The translations under genes were made by a program, and so were the position numbers. The notes below the pieces were generated by a model. It was given only the letters and a program-made list of their open reading frames with translations, was not told where the DNA came from and ran no database searches. 64,000 nt of DNA from Gemmatimonadaceae bacterium (GTDB taxonomy: Bacteria > Gemmatimonadota > Gemmatimonadetes > Gemmatimonadales > Gemmatimonadaceae), in the NCBI GenBank assembly GCA_025934775.1, contig JAICWO010000011.1:124001-188000 (forward strand), given 5' to 3'. This document shows, piece by piece, positions 28,796 through 37,267 of this stretch. Position 1 is the first letter of the stretch; every line of letters starts with the position of its first letter.

Positions 28796-29716
28796 ATGAC
28801 GAACGTGGAAATGGTGGATCTCGCGTACGGTGTCGCTCCGTCCGGCTTCCGCCTGCCGTCGGCGACGCATCTGGGACGCGTGCGCCTGCAAGTCGCGGAT
28901 CTCGCGAGATCGATCGCGTATTATGAAACTGTGATTGGATTGCGCGTCTTGCGGCGCGACGCGCAACACGCATCGCTCGCTCCGCACGACGATGACGCGG
29001 TCATCGTCGAGCTTCACGAGAAGCCCGGCGTCAACGCCGTCCCGCGCCGCGGCCGGATTGGCCTCTATCACTTCGCGATCCTGCTCCCCGATCGCGCCGC
29101 GCTCGGCCGATTCGTGCGGCACCTGAGCGAGCTCGGAGCGTACGCGGGCATGTCGGACCACCTCGTGAGCGAAGCGGTGTATCTCACCGATCCCGACGGA
29201 CTCGGCATCGAGGTCTACGCGGATCGCCCGCGGAGTGCCTGGCGGCACGAAGACCGGCAGCTCGCGATGACCACGGCGCCGCTCGACGTGCAGAATCTGC
29301 TCGCGGCGGCGGGCGACGCGCCGTGGACCGGCGCGCCGGCGAGCACGCGGATTGGACACGTGCATCTCTACGTGCGCGACATCGATGCGGCCGCGGCGTT
29401 CTATCATACCGCGCTTGGCTTCGACAAAGTCGTATGGAGCTACCCGGGCGCGCTGTTTCTATCGGCGGGCGGGTATCACCATCACCTCGGCACCAACACG
29501 TGGGCCGCGGGCGCGCCGACCGCGAGCGACGACGACGCGCGGCTGCTCGAGTGGGAGATCGTGGTGCCCGATGCCGCGGCGGTCGACGCCGCGGCCGCGA
29601 GTCTCGAGAACGCCGGCTACTCGGTGGATCGAGAGGGCGAAGGGGACAACGCGACCGCCGCGGTCCGTGATCCGTGGGGCACGCGGGTGCGGCTCGTGGC
29701 GCCGGCGCGCGGATGA
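28796..29716 (+). CDS. Two-domain VOC protein, catechol-2,3-dioxygenase-like (CatE-type)
   Basis: 306 residues from ATG 28796 (GGAGGAG 6 nt upstream). Two vicinal-oxygen-chelate halves: residues about 18-140 (ATHLGRVRLQVADL to DPDGLGIEVYAD) and 180-300 (TRIGHVHLYVRDI to DPWGTRVRLVAP). Candidate metal ligands are the His in GLYHFAIL, Glu in GIEVYADRP and His in IGHVHLYV. The last domain has Arg where a ligand Glu is common, as in two-domain enzymes with a single working centre. Together with DoxX and MarR this fits the Bacillus CatDE/Mhq thiol-quinone detoxification module. Confidence 0.85.
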   Translation: MTNVEMVDLAYGVAPSGFRLPSATHLGRVRLQVADLARSIAYYETVIGLRVLRRDAQHASLAPHDDDAVIVELHEKPGVNAVPRRGRIGLYHFAILLPDRAALGRFVRHLSELGAYAGMSDHLVSEAVYLTDPDGLGIEVYADRPRSAWRHEDRQLAMTTAPLDVQNLLAAAGDAPWTGAPASTRIGHVHLYVRDIDAAAAFYHTALGFDKVVWSYPGALFLSAGGYHHHLGTNTWAAGAPTASDDDARLLEWEIVVPDAAAVDAAAASLENAGYSVDREGEGDNATAAVRDPWGTRVRLVAPARG

Positions 29717-29744
29717 CGCGCTCGGCGCACGAGCCGCGTGCGAC

Positions 29745-30515
29745 TCAGCGCTGCGTCAACGAGTCGAGCGACACGCGAATCGTGCCGTCGGACGCCGTCT
29801 TCACGCTGTAGTACGTCGGGTAGCGTCCCGCGGTCTGGAACTGCTGCGGCTGCTTGACCGGCGCGGTCACGTCGGGATGGCCGGCCAGAAAGGTCCGCGT
29901 GACCATCGGCTCGATGAACATCATCTTGCCGTGATAGAATCCGTAAATGAGCGTATGGTCAAACGTCTGGCCGTGGAACTCCGCCGACGTCGTGTCGACC
30001 CAGTGGACGCCCATGTCCGGCACGGCCTCCACGCCCGAGATGTAGTCCGTCGGCACGTTTGCCGCCGGCACGGTGACCGTGTCGGGTCCCGGCTGGACCG
30101 ATGCCTGCTCGCTGCGGCTCACGGAGTAGAAGTGGAAGTCGAAGTGCGGTAGCATGTACATCGCCGGCGGATGGCCCTGCACGTTCCAGTTGATCTCCAC
30201 GTGATCCCATGGTGCCGCCGCCGAGCCAGCGGGGAGCGGCAAGTCCCACATGCTGTCGACGGACGGCAAGCCGTTGAGCGCGCTGGGCGAGAGCGCGACG
30301 CCAATGCTCGACATGCCGCCCGGCGCCGTCACGACGAACGCGTGCGCGGTGCCGTTGCCAACCGTGACGGGAGCGCCGCTGACCTCGACCGTCCCCTCGG
30401 GTCCCGTATCCGAGCTGCACGCTGCGGCAAACGCGATGACCGCGACTGCCGCCGGGATGGTGAGCGCGCCGGAGCGGCGGACGCGGCTCCCAATCCGCCA
30501 AACTGCATCCAACAT
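29745..30515 (-). CDS. TTHB210/DUF5602-like lipoprotein
   Basis: 256 residues from ATG 30515, with GGAGG 5 nt upstream (a GTG at 30527 is less likely). The signal has an N-terminal Arg-rich stretch and lipobox AAAC (AVIAFAAAC). The mature protein carries DHVEINWNVQGHPPAMYMLPHFDFHFYSVS, His-rich, plus VPDMGVHWVDTTSAEFHGQTFDHTLIYGFYHGKM. This His-dense pattern matches the DUF5602/TTHB210-like family of secreted proteins from Thermus and many soil bacteria. Metal binding is likely by composition; function is unknown. A short Cys-free mature region argues against redox chemistry. Confidence 0.75.
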   Translation of the reverse strand: MLDAVWRIGSRVRRSGALTIPAAVAVIAFAAACSSDTGPEGTVEVSGAPVTVGNGTAHAFVVTAPGGMSSIGVALSPSALNGLPSVDSMWDLPLPAGSAAAPWDHVEINWNVQGHPPAMYMLPHFDFHFYSVSRSEQASVQPGPDTVTVPAANVPTDYISGVEAVPDMGVHWVDTTSAEFHGQTFDHTLIYGFYHGKMMFIEPMVTRTFLAGHPDVTAPVKQPQQFQTAGRYPTYYSVKTASDGTIRVSLDSLTQR

Positions 30516-30629
30516 TCGATCCTCCACTGATACTGAACGGATTCATGGCGCCGTGCGTCCGGCGCAGGACGGAGGATCGAGAATCGAGCACCGCTGCGGT
30601 ATCCCGATTTCTAGGGACACGCCGCGCGG

Positions 30630-33098
30630 TCAGTCGCTCCGGAGCGCGATGGCCGGGTCGAGACGCGATGCCCGGCGGGCCGGAATCCAGCTCGCCGCGA
30701 TGGCGGTGATGAGGAGGACGACCGCTGCCGCGCCGAGCATCGACGGGTCGGACGGACTCACATTGCTGAGCGTCGCCCGCAACGCGCGTGACAGCGCCAA
30801 CGCGCCGACCACGCCGATCGCGACGCCGGTCGCGGCATCGACGAGCGCCTGCCGGGTCACCATCAACCGCACGTCGTTCGCTTCGGCGCCGAGCGCGAGC
30901 CGGACGCCGATCTCGCGCGTCCGGAGGCTCACCAGATACGAGATGACGCCATAGATGCCGCACGCGCCGACGATCATCGCGACGACCGCGGCGATTCCCA
31001 ATAACAGAATCGTAAACGTCGTCCGTGCCGTCGCGCCGGCGAGGAGGTCGCGCAGCGCCATCACGCGATAGAGCGGCAGACCGGGGTCGATCGCCGCCAT
31101 CGCGCGCTCGGCGCGGACGACGACGCCGGGTTGCTCGGCGTCGGTGCGTACGACGAACGCGAGCTCCCGCGGGATCCATGGCGCGCCGGCGGCGTTCAGC
31201 GTCACGAGCGGGCAGTACACGTCGGAGGTAACCGGCTGATCGAGCCCGTCGCCACGCACATCGCCAACGACGCCGACGATGGTATGCCACGGGTCCGTCT
31301 GATTCATGCGCACGCGCCGGCCGATCGCGTTCGTCGCGGGGCCGGGCCAATAGCGCGCCGCGAACGCGGCGCTCACGACCACTTCGGGCGGTCCTTTGTC
31401 TGGATTGCCGCTGGGGTCGGGGGCGGCGAACAATCGGCCCGCCCGCAGCGGAATTCCCATCGCGACGAAATACGACGGCGTCGCGAATTCGATCTCGTGC
31501 AGATCGGGGATCGAGCCTTTTCTAATTGGATGATCCTCGATGAACACGGCGCTGTCCTGCCGCGCTTCTGCGTCGAGCGGGAGCTTCGTGATCGCACCGG
31601 CCGATCGCACGCCTGGGATCGAGCGCAGCGCGCCGAGCGAGCGCACGACGAGCGCCGCGGCGTTGCGTGTGGTCGGATAGCTGACGGACGGCAGCGCGAC
31701 GCGAAAGCTCACAGCCCGGCGCGCGTCGAAGCCGGGATCCACGTCGCGGAGCCGGGCGAAGCTGCGTACGAACAGACCGGCCGTGAACACGAGCACGAGC
31801 GCGATCGCGACCTGTACCATCACGAGCGACCTCCGCGCACGGTGCCTCGATCGCGTCGTCGCCGTGCGTCCGCTCGACACGAGCGCCTGGGCGAGCGAGC
31901 CGCGATCCAGCCGGGCGAGCGGCAGTGCGCTCACGACCAGCGCGCAGACGGCCGCGATCGCCACCGTCACCGCGCACACCGGTGCGTCCACGTGCACGTC
32001 TGAAAGGCGAGGTATCGCGGATGCCGCGGCCAGCGATTTCAACGCGCGAACGCCCATGACGGCGCCGGCGAGTCCGAGCGCGCCACCCGCTGCGGCGACG
32101 ATGGCTCCGTCGGCGAGAAGCTCGGCGAGCAAGCGGCTGTGCGCGGCGCCGAGGGCACTTCGCACCGCGAGCTCGCGGTGGCGCGACTCCGCGCGAGCCA
32201 GGAAGAGATTCGCGACGTTCGCGCACGCAATGGCGAGGAGAAGCGCCACGGCGCCGAGCACGAGCCAGAGCACGCGGCCCACGTCGCCGATGATCACGTC
32301 GCGGAGTGCGCGAACCTCGGGATGCATGTGGGTCGCGGCAATCGCGCCGGCGGTGAGCCGGCCGGGAAAGACCTCGGGGACGTGCGGCAAGATGCGATCG
32401 AGATCGGCGGCCGCGCTCGAGAGCGGAACGCCATCGCGAAGCCTCCCGATCCCCTTGTAGTCGAACGCCGCCGACCGGGTGTTCGCGGGGTCGAGCTGCA
32501 GCGGCAGCCACAACCGCGCGGCATCAGGAAACTCGAAATCGCCCGGCATCACCCCGACGATGCGTCGTTGCACGCCGTCGACGGTCATGGTGCGATCGAG
32601 GATTCGATCGTCGCGACCAAATTGCCGTTGCCAGAGTGCATCGCTGATCACGGCGACGGCCGGCGCGCCGAGCTCGGCGTCGGCTTCCGACAACAGCCGT
32701 CCACGCTGCGCATGCGCGCGCAGCACTCGAAACAGACTGGGCGTCGTCACGGCCGCGTCGATGCGTCTCGCGCTCGTTCCGGAGCTCGACGCGGAGGCTG
32801 CGTTGACCGCGGTCGAGCGATACGCCGCGATGTCGACGAACGCGCGATTGTCGCGACGGTACAACAGATAGGTCGCGTCCGACTGGTCCACGCTGAGGAG
32901 GCCGGACACGGCGAGAGTGTGCGTGATCTCGACCAGCCGGTCCGACGCGGGGAAGGGCAGCGGTTCCAGGAGCACGCCGCGCACTACCGTGAACACGGCG
33001 GCCGTGCCGCCGATGCCAAGCGCCAGTGTGGCGACGGCCGCGGCGGTAAAACTACGTGCTCGGAGGAGACCGCGAACGGCGTGTCGCAGCATGAGCAT
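30630..33098 (-). CDS. ADOP-type ABC transporter permease (MacB/FtsX)
   Basis: 822 residues. Two copies of a MacB-periplasmic-core plus FtsX-permease unit: first copy begins RSFTAAAVATLALGIGGTAAVFTVVRGVLLEPLPF and has VLWLVLGAVALLLAIACANVANLFLARAESRHRELAVRSALGA; second copy ends RTTFTILLLGIAAVVAMIVGACGIYGVISYLVSLRTREIGVRLALGAE. This duplicated layout without an adjacent ATPase gene defines the orphan permeases of Acidobacteria and Gemmatimonadota. The exported substrate is unknown. The 102-bp gap to the lipoprotein gene upstream shows no signal. Confidence 0.88.
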   Translation of the reverse strand: MLMLRHAVRGLLRARSFTAAAVATLALGIGGTAAVFTVVRGVLLEPLPFPASDRLVEITHTLAVSGLLSVDQSDATYLLYRRDNRAFVDIAAYRSTAVNAASASSSGTSARRIDAAVTTPSLFRVLRAHAQRGRLLSEADAELGAPAVAVISDALWQRQFGRDDRILDRTMTVDGVQRRIVGVMPGDFEFPDAARLWLPLQLDPANTRSAAFDYKGIGRLRDGVPLSSAAADLDRILPHVPEVFPGRLTAGAIAATHMHPEVRALRDVIIGDVGRVLWLVLGAVALLLAIACANVANLFLARAESRHRELAVRSALGAAHSRLLAELLADGAIVAAAGGALGLAGAVMGVRALKSLAAASAIPRLSDVHVDAPVCAVTVAIAAVCALVVSALPLARLDRGSLAQALVSSGRTATTRSRHRARRSLVMVQVAIALVLVFTAGLFVRSFARLRDVDPGFDARRAVSFRVALPSVSYPTTRNAAALVVRSLGALRSIPGVRSAGAITKLPLDAEARQDSAVFIEDHPIRKGSIPDLHEIEFATPSYFVAMGIPLRAGRLFAAPDPSGNPDKGPPEVVVSAAFAARYWPGPATNAIGRRVRMNQTDPWHTIVGVVGDVRGDGLDQPVTSDVYCPLVTLNAAGAPWIPRELAFVVRTDAEQPGVVVRAERAMAAIDPGLPLYRVMALRDLLAGATARTTFTILLLGIAAVVAMIVGACGIYGVISYLVSLRTREIGVRLALGAEANDVRLMVTRQALVDAATGVAIGVVGALALSRALRATLSNVSPSDPSMLGAAAVVLLITAIAASWIPARRASRLDPAIALRSD

Positions 33099-33201
33099 TC
33101 ACTCGAGTCGAAGGGGGGCTGCCGGTTCGATTCGAGAATACTCGACATCGCGCCGCGCGTCTGCGCCGCGAATGTCAGAATCATGTGAGAGCCAGCTTAC
33201 A

Positions 33202-33915
33202 TCAATGCGCTGCCAGCGCCGCGGTCGCGAGGTGCGTTGACGCGATGAATTGAATCGGGTCCACCGCTTTGCCGTGCACGAGCACCTCGAAGTGCAGGTG
33301 CGGCGCGGTCGCGAGCCCCGTCGCGCCAACCAGGCCGATCGTCTGGCCCATCGCGATCGTATCGCCGCGTTGGACGAGCGCGGCACGGCAGTGTGCATAG
33401 CGCGTGACGACCCCGCCCGAGTGCGCGAGCTCGATCGTCATCCCGTAGCCGATGCGCCAACCCACGGACCTGACCACTCCCTCAGCCGGCGCGCGGATCC
33501 GCGTCCCCGCCGCCGCGGCGAGATCGACGCCAAGGTGCGGGCGAAAGATCTGCAGGATCGGATGGAAGCGAGACCGGGAAAACCGGCTCGTGATCTCGCC
33601 GTGAATCGGCATCATCATGCCGACGGGCGGCAGGTTCCGCGCGTGTTCGGCCAGCGATGCCGCCCGGAGCGACTGCACGGTATCGTTGAGGGCGATCGTG
33701 AGGCGCTGCTGTGCGGCCAGACGATCGGCCATGAACGCCGTCGCCCTGGAAGCGGACATCGTCCACGCCCATGGCGCGGCGGCGATGGCGACCAGCAGCA
33801 ACGCGCAGACTGGCAGCGTTCGCTTGCGCAGTCCAACGCGCCGCGGCGATCCGCCCGGTGCGGACGGGACGATGATCAACGTCCACGCGGGCGTGAGTGT
33901 GTTCCGGAATCCCAT
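33202..33915 (-). CDS. M23-family peptidase (LytM-type), membrane-anchored
   Basis: 237 residues from ATG 33915. One membrane segment (TLPVCALLLVAIAAAPWAWTM), a short coiled coil, then an M23 domain: RPHLGVDLAAAAGTRIRAPAEG (HxxxD zinc ligands), GYGMTIELAHSGGVVTRYAHC and TGLATAPHLHFEVLVHGKAVDP (HxH). Zinc ligands are complete, so it is likely an active glycyl or D,D-endopeptidase of peptidoglycan. It is followed upstream by bactofilin in the same operon (11-nt gap), the pairing known from Helicobacter Csd1/CcmA and Caulobacter LmdC/BacA, where bactofilin positions the hydrolase and sets cell curvature or stalk shape. Confidence 0.92.
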   Translation of the reverse strand: MGFRNTLTPAWTLIIVPSAPGGSPRRVGLRKRTLPVCALLLVAIAAAPWAWTMSASRATAFMADRLAAQQRLTIALNDTVQSLRAASLAEHARNLPPVGMMMPIHGEITSRFSRSRFHPILQIFRPHLGVDLAAAAGTRIRAPAEGVVRSVGWRIGYGMTIELAHSGGVVTRYAHCRAALVQRGDTIAMGQTIGLVGATGLATAPHLHFEVLVHGKAVDPIQFIASTHLATAALAAH

Positions 33916-33926
33916 CGTCGGAGACC

Positions 33927-34361
33927 CTAGCCTTGCGATAACGCCGCGGCGGCATGACTCGGCGTGAGCGCAATTCGCCGCTCCGGCTCGACCACGGCCT
34001 CGTGCTGCCGCGGCCACACGACAAGATGCCCATGGACCGTGCCGCCGTCCTCGAGCATCACCGCGGCGGCGTTGATGTCGCCGTTCACGGTCGCGGTGCG
34101 CTTCACCTCCACGCGGCCGTCCACGCGCAGATCTCCCGAGAGCGTGCCGGCGATGATCACCTCATGCGCTTCGATCTCGCCGACCACCGTGGCATTCGCG
34201 CCGATGATCAGTTTGCCGGCGCGATGCTGCGTCCCCTCGAGCCGGCCCTCGACCCGGACGGTGCCGTCGGTCGACACGTTGCCAACGACGGCGAGCTGGT
34301 GATCGACGAGCGAGTAGCCATCACCGATGCGCTTGGCCGATCGACGCGTGAACCACTTCAT
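33927..34361 (-). CDS. Bactofilin
   Basis: 144 residues from ATG 34361 (AGGAG 8 nt upstream; GTG 34364 also possible). Single bactofilin domain of short beta-helix repeats: QLAVVGNVSTDGTVRVEGRLEG, KLIIGANATVVGEIEAHEVIIAGTLSGDLRVDGRVEVKRTATVNGDI. Bactofilins polymerise without nucleotide into cytoskeletal filaments. The N terminus (MKWFTRRSAKRIG) is basic and may touch the membrane. The Pro/Arg tail (EPERRIALTPSHAAAALSQG) is likely disordered and could bind the M23 partner. Confidence 0.93.
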   Translation of the reverse strand: MKWFTRRSAKRIGDGYSLVDHQLAVVGNVSTDGTVRVEGRLEGTQHRAGKLIIGANATVVGEIEAHEVIIAGTLSGDLRVDGRVEVKRTATVNGDINAAAVMLEDGGTVHGHLVVWPRQHEAVVEPERRIALTPSHAAAALSQG

Positions 34362-34370
34362 CACGACTGC

Positions 34371-34415
34371 TCCTGAGGCGGGTGCGACAGAACTCGATAC
34401 ACAGACGCCTCAGGA
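34371..34415 (-). promoter_or_regulatory. Hairpin that can sequester the bactofilin ribosome-binding site
   Basis: A perfect 10-bp inverted repeat, TCCTGAGGCG (34371-34380) with CGCCTCAGGA (34406-34415), loop 25 nt. Read on the bactofilin message, the 3' arm ends in CAGGA and the AGGAG of the ribosome-binding site lies in that arm, 8 nt before ATG. Formation of the hairpin would hide the site. Perfect symmetry at this position suggests regulation rather than chance, but binding of a protein to DNA is an alternative reading. Confidence 0.55.
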
Positions 34416-34526
34416 TGGCGAACGGCACATGCCGGCGCGTGTGCGCCAGCGCACAAAAGGATCGTGGTGTTTGCCCGCACTCCCGGCGCGCGGCGCGGTC
34501 GGTGACGCGCGCCGAATCAACGAGAG

Positions 34527-35924
34527 TCAATTATAAATGGCAAATGAGTAAATACTGTCCATCGACTCCGGCCAGCCGTAGCTGATTGGCGCGACGACGA
34601 GGAACCCGATGAATGCCGCGCCAAGAATGCACCAGTACATGGCGGCCGATCGGCGCGACGGGAACGCGAACGGGCGCTCGGTATCATCTGTCCAATGAAA
34701 CATCACGCCGGCCCCGTACGACGCGAGCGCAATCGCGAGGAGTAGAGCGGGAAGGTACGAGTACAGAAACAGCTCGCGTCGCACGAATGCGAACGGCGCA
34801 TAGTTGATCGCCAGCCCCGCACCGAGGAATGCAAGTGCCCAGCGACGACCCCGAAATCCCTCGGCGCTCCGCATCCACGTCGCGAGCGTCGCGATAGTGC
34901 CGACGATCGCGCCGTACCATACGACCGGATTGCCGAATAGATGCACGTTGGCGACGCGCCCGTTCGCGAGCGGTGGGCTGTGCCAGTAGTGCAGCGGACG
35001 AAACATGAACGGCCACGTGTACCAGCGCGATGCGAACGCGAGGTGCGCCGGCGGGATCGACCGCTGCGCGAGCGCCATGCTTCGGTTGAGCGCGATAGCG
35101 CTCGCCACCAACGAATAGCGAGCGGACGAGTCGAAGCGCGGGTTGCCGCGCAGCGTTGCTTGAAACGCCGCCGGCATCCATGCATCCCCCGAACCGCTGG
35201 TGCGGAGCAGTGCGAAATGAATGGCGAAGCTCGCGACGTACACGCCGAGCGCGGGCAGCACGACGACGAGCGTATCGAGAGCGGCACGTCGCAACGCACG
35301 CCGCTCGTGAATGCCCTCGGCGACAAGAGCGAGCACAACGAGTCCGAGCGCCGCGAGGCCGGTCCACTTGATGCTCGTCGATGCGCCGGCACACATGCCG
35401 CACGCGGCGAGCAGCACGACGCGCGCGGCGCCCGCTCGCGGCCTCGCCGCCAGGAACAACGTGATCGCGCCGAGGCTGAATGCCATCAACAGCGAATCGA
35501 GTAGAATGAATCGCGACTGAACCAGCAGCGCGTTGTCGAGCAGCACGAGCGAGGCAGCCAGCGTGGCAACCGTTCGGCCTGCGCCAAGCTGGCGCAACAT
35601 CGACCACGTGAGCGGCACGAGCATCGCGCCCGCGAGCGCCGGCAAGATGCGCAATGCGACCGCTGGCTCTGCGTGCACGAGCGTGCTCCCCGAGACGCCG
35701 AGCAGCTTCGCCGCCGCGGCGATGAGGAGCTTTCCCAACGGCGGGTGAACGTCGAAGTAGAATCGACCGGTGAAATACGATCCTGCGTACACCTCGAACA
35801 GCCGCTCGTCGAAGATCACGCGATGCGGGCGGAACAGATCCCAGCAGCGCGTGAGCGCGGCGAGCGCCGCGAGGATCCAGAGCTCGGGAGTGCGAAGATG
35901 TCTGAACCGCTGTGCCAGGGACAT
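34527..35924 (-). CDS. PMT/GT39-type mannosyltransferase-like membrane protein
   Basis: 465 residues from ATG 35924; the start is uncertain because in-frame ATGs at 35966 and further upstream also exist. About ten membrane segments. The first luminal loop contains VIFDERLFEVYAGSYFTGRFYFDVHPPLGKLLIAAAAKL, with the DE pair and the HPPLGK motif of protein O-mannosyltransferases (GT39), and SRFILLDSLLMAFSLGAI matches the second conserved segment. These enzymes move mannose or other sugars from a polyprenyl phosphate to proteins outside the membrane. The C terminus carries APISYGWPESMDSIYSFAIYN. Confidence 0.85.
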   Translation of the reverse strand: MSLAQRFRHLRTPELWILAALAALTRCWDLFRPHRVIFDERLFEVYAGSYFTGRFYFDVHPPLGKLLIAAAAKLLGVSGSTLVHAEPAVALRILPALAGAMLVPLTWSMLRQLGAGRTVATLAASLVLLDNALLVQSRFILLDSLLMAFSLGAITLFLAARPRAGAARVVLLAACGMCAGASTSIKWTGLAALGLVVLALVAEGIHERRALRRAALDTLVVVLPALGVYVASFAIHFALLRTSGSGDAWMPAAFQATLRGNPRFDSSARYSLVASAIALNRSMALAQRSIPPAHLAFASRWYTWPFMFRPLHYWHSPPLANGRVANVHLFGNPVVWYGAIVGTIATLATWMRSAEGFRGRRWALAFLGAGLAINYAPFAFVRRELFLYSYLPALLLAIALASYGAGVMFHWTDDTERPFAFPSRRSAAMYWCILGAAFIGFLVVAPISYGWPESMDSIYSFAIYN

Positions 35925-36139
35925 CAGTGCTCTGAAATGGTGAACACCAACGGTATCGCTCGCCATCGCGCGAGAGGAAGTAGGTTGCCTCGCGCTGTCG
36001 ACCACCCTATCGTGGAGCATGCGCTTCGGGGCGCGCCCGTCCGCGGAAAGGACTCAGTCCACCCGTAGGCCGTCGAAGTCACAACGACCTTCTTTCAGCC
36101 CGAACACGCGGACGACGGGCATACACGAAAGGAGGTTTC

Positions 36140-37236
36140 ATGTCCGCGCTCATCGTTCCGGCGCATCCCAGCCTCGAGCATCTCGAGCACGAGGCCAAGG
36201 TGCTCCACAGATCGCGGGGGGCGGCGATCCGAACGCGCGGGAGGCGACGTACGGACTCCCCGCGCTGTTCGCGGTCACGGGCCAGCGCAGTGTGCTGCCG
36301 ATCGCGCGGCTCCTCCTCGACGCCGGCGCCAATCCGACGGACGGCGAGTCGCTGCATCACTCGGCGGAACGATTCCACGAGGACGCATTGGAACTGCTGC
36401 TCGAAGCAGGCGCGGATCTCAATGCGAAGGGCGACTGGGAAAATACACCGCTCTATTTCCTGATTCGATGGTACCATCTGGAGCGGCACGAGACCACGAA
36501 GCGCGGCGTCGTCTGGCTCCTCGAGCACGGCGCCGATCCCAACGTGCGCTGCGGGCGCGAGAACGAGACCGCGCTGCACCTCGCGGCGCGCCTCGGTCAG
36601 AAGCCGTTCGTCATTCGACTCCTCCTCGATCACGGCGCGGACGTGCGCGCGGGGCGCGGCGATGGTCTCACGGCGTGGCATCTCGCCGCGCGCGGTGGTT
36701 TCGACGACGTCGCGTCGGTGCTCGAGGATGCGGGTGCGCCGCCCGAGCCGCTCACGCCGGCCGACGCGCTGCTCGCGGCCTGCGGCCGCGGCGACGCCGA
36801 TGCGGCGCGGGCGCTCTCGTCGCCTGAGCTGATCGGCTCACTCTCCGCCGACGACCGCGCGCTCGCCGTGTTCGCCGCCGCGACCGAGCGCGACGCGACC
36901 GTCGTCGCGTGTCTCGCGGCCGGCTTCCCGGTCGACGCGCTCGATCCGGGCGGCGCGACGGCGCTGCACTACGCCGCGCTCCGCGGCCGGAGCGATCTGG
37001 TGCGCGCGCTGCTCGACGCGGGCGCCGATTACAATATCGTAGATAAAGAACACTCATCAGGACCGCTCGGCTGGGCGTGCTGGGCCGCGGAGTTCAAGCG
37101 GGATCCGGCGGGCGACTACGCCGGCACCGTGCGCGCGCTCGCTCGAGCGGGCGCACGGCTCATCGACAACGGCTGGCTGCCGGAGAGCCCCGACGTGCGG
37201 GCGGAGCTCGAACGCGTCGGGCGCGCGCGCGGCTGA
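36140..37236 (+). pseudogene. Ankyrin-repeat protein, reading frame broken at a G6 tract
   Basis: ATG 36140 has a perfect ribosome-binding site (AAGGAGG, 6 nt upstream) and begins MSALIVPAHPSLEHLEHEAKVLH, the usual start of ankyrin proteins of this type. After about 25 codons this frame runs off; the continuation (GDPNAREATYGLPALFAVTGQ, then about eight ankyrin units to residue 365) is in another frame. Both meet at a run of six Gs, 36216-36221; one more G would restore a single frame. Units include NPTDGESLHHSAERFHEDALELLLEAGADLNAKGDWENTPLY and ALHLAARLGQKPFVIRLLLDHGADV. Sequencing error, phase variation or true loss cannot be told apart here. Confidence 0.7.
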
Positions 37237-37267
37237 CCGAGCCGCGGCGCCGCCGAGCGCCGTTCGG

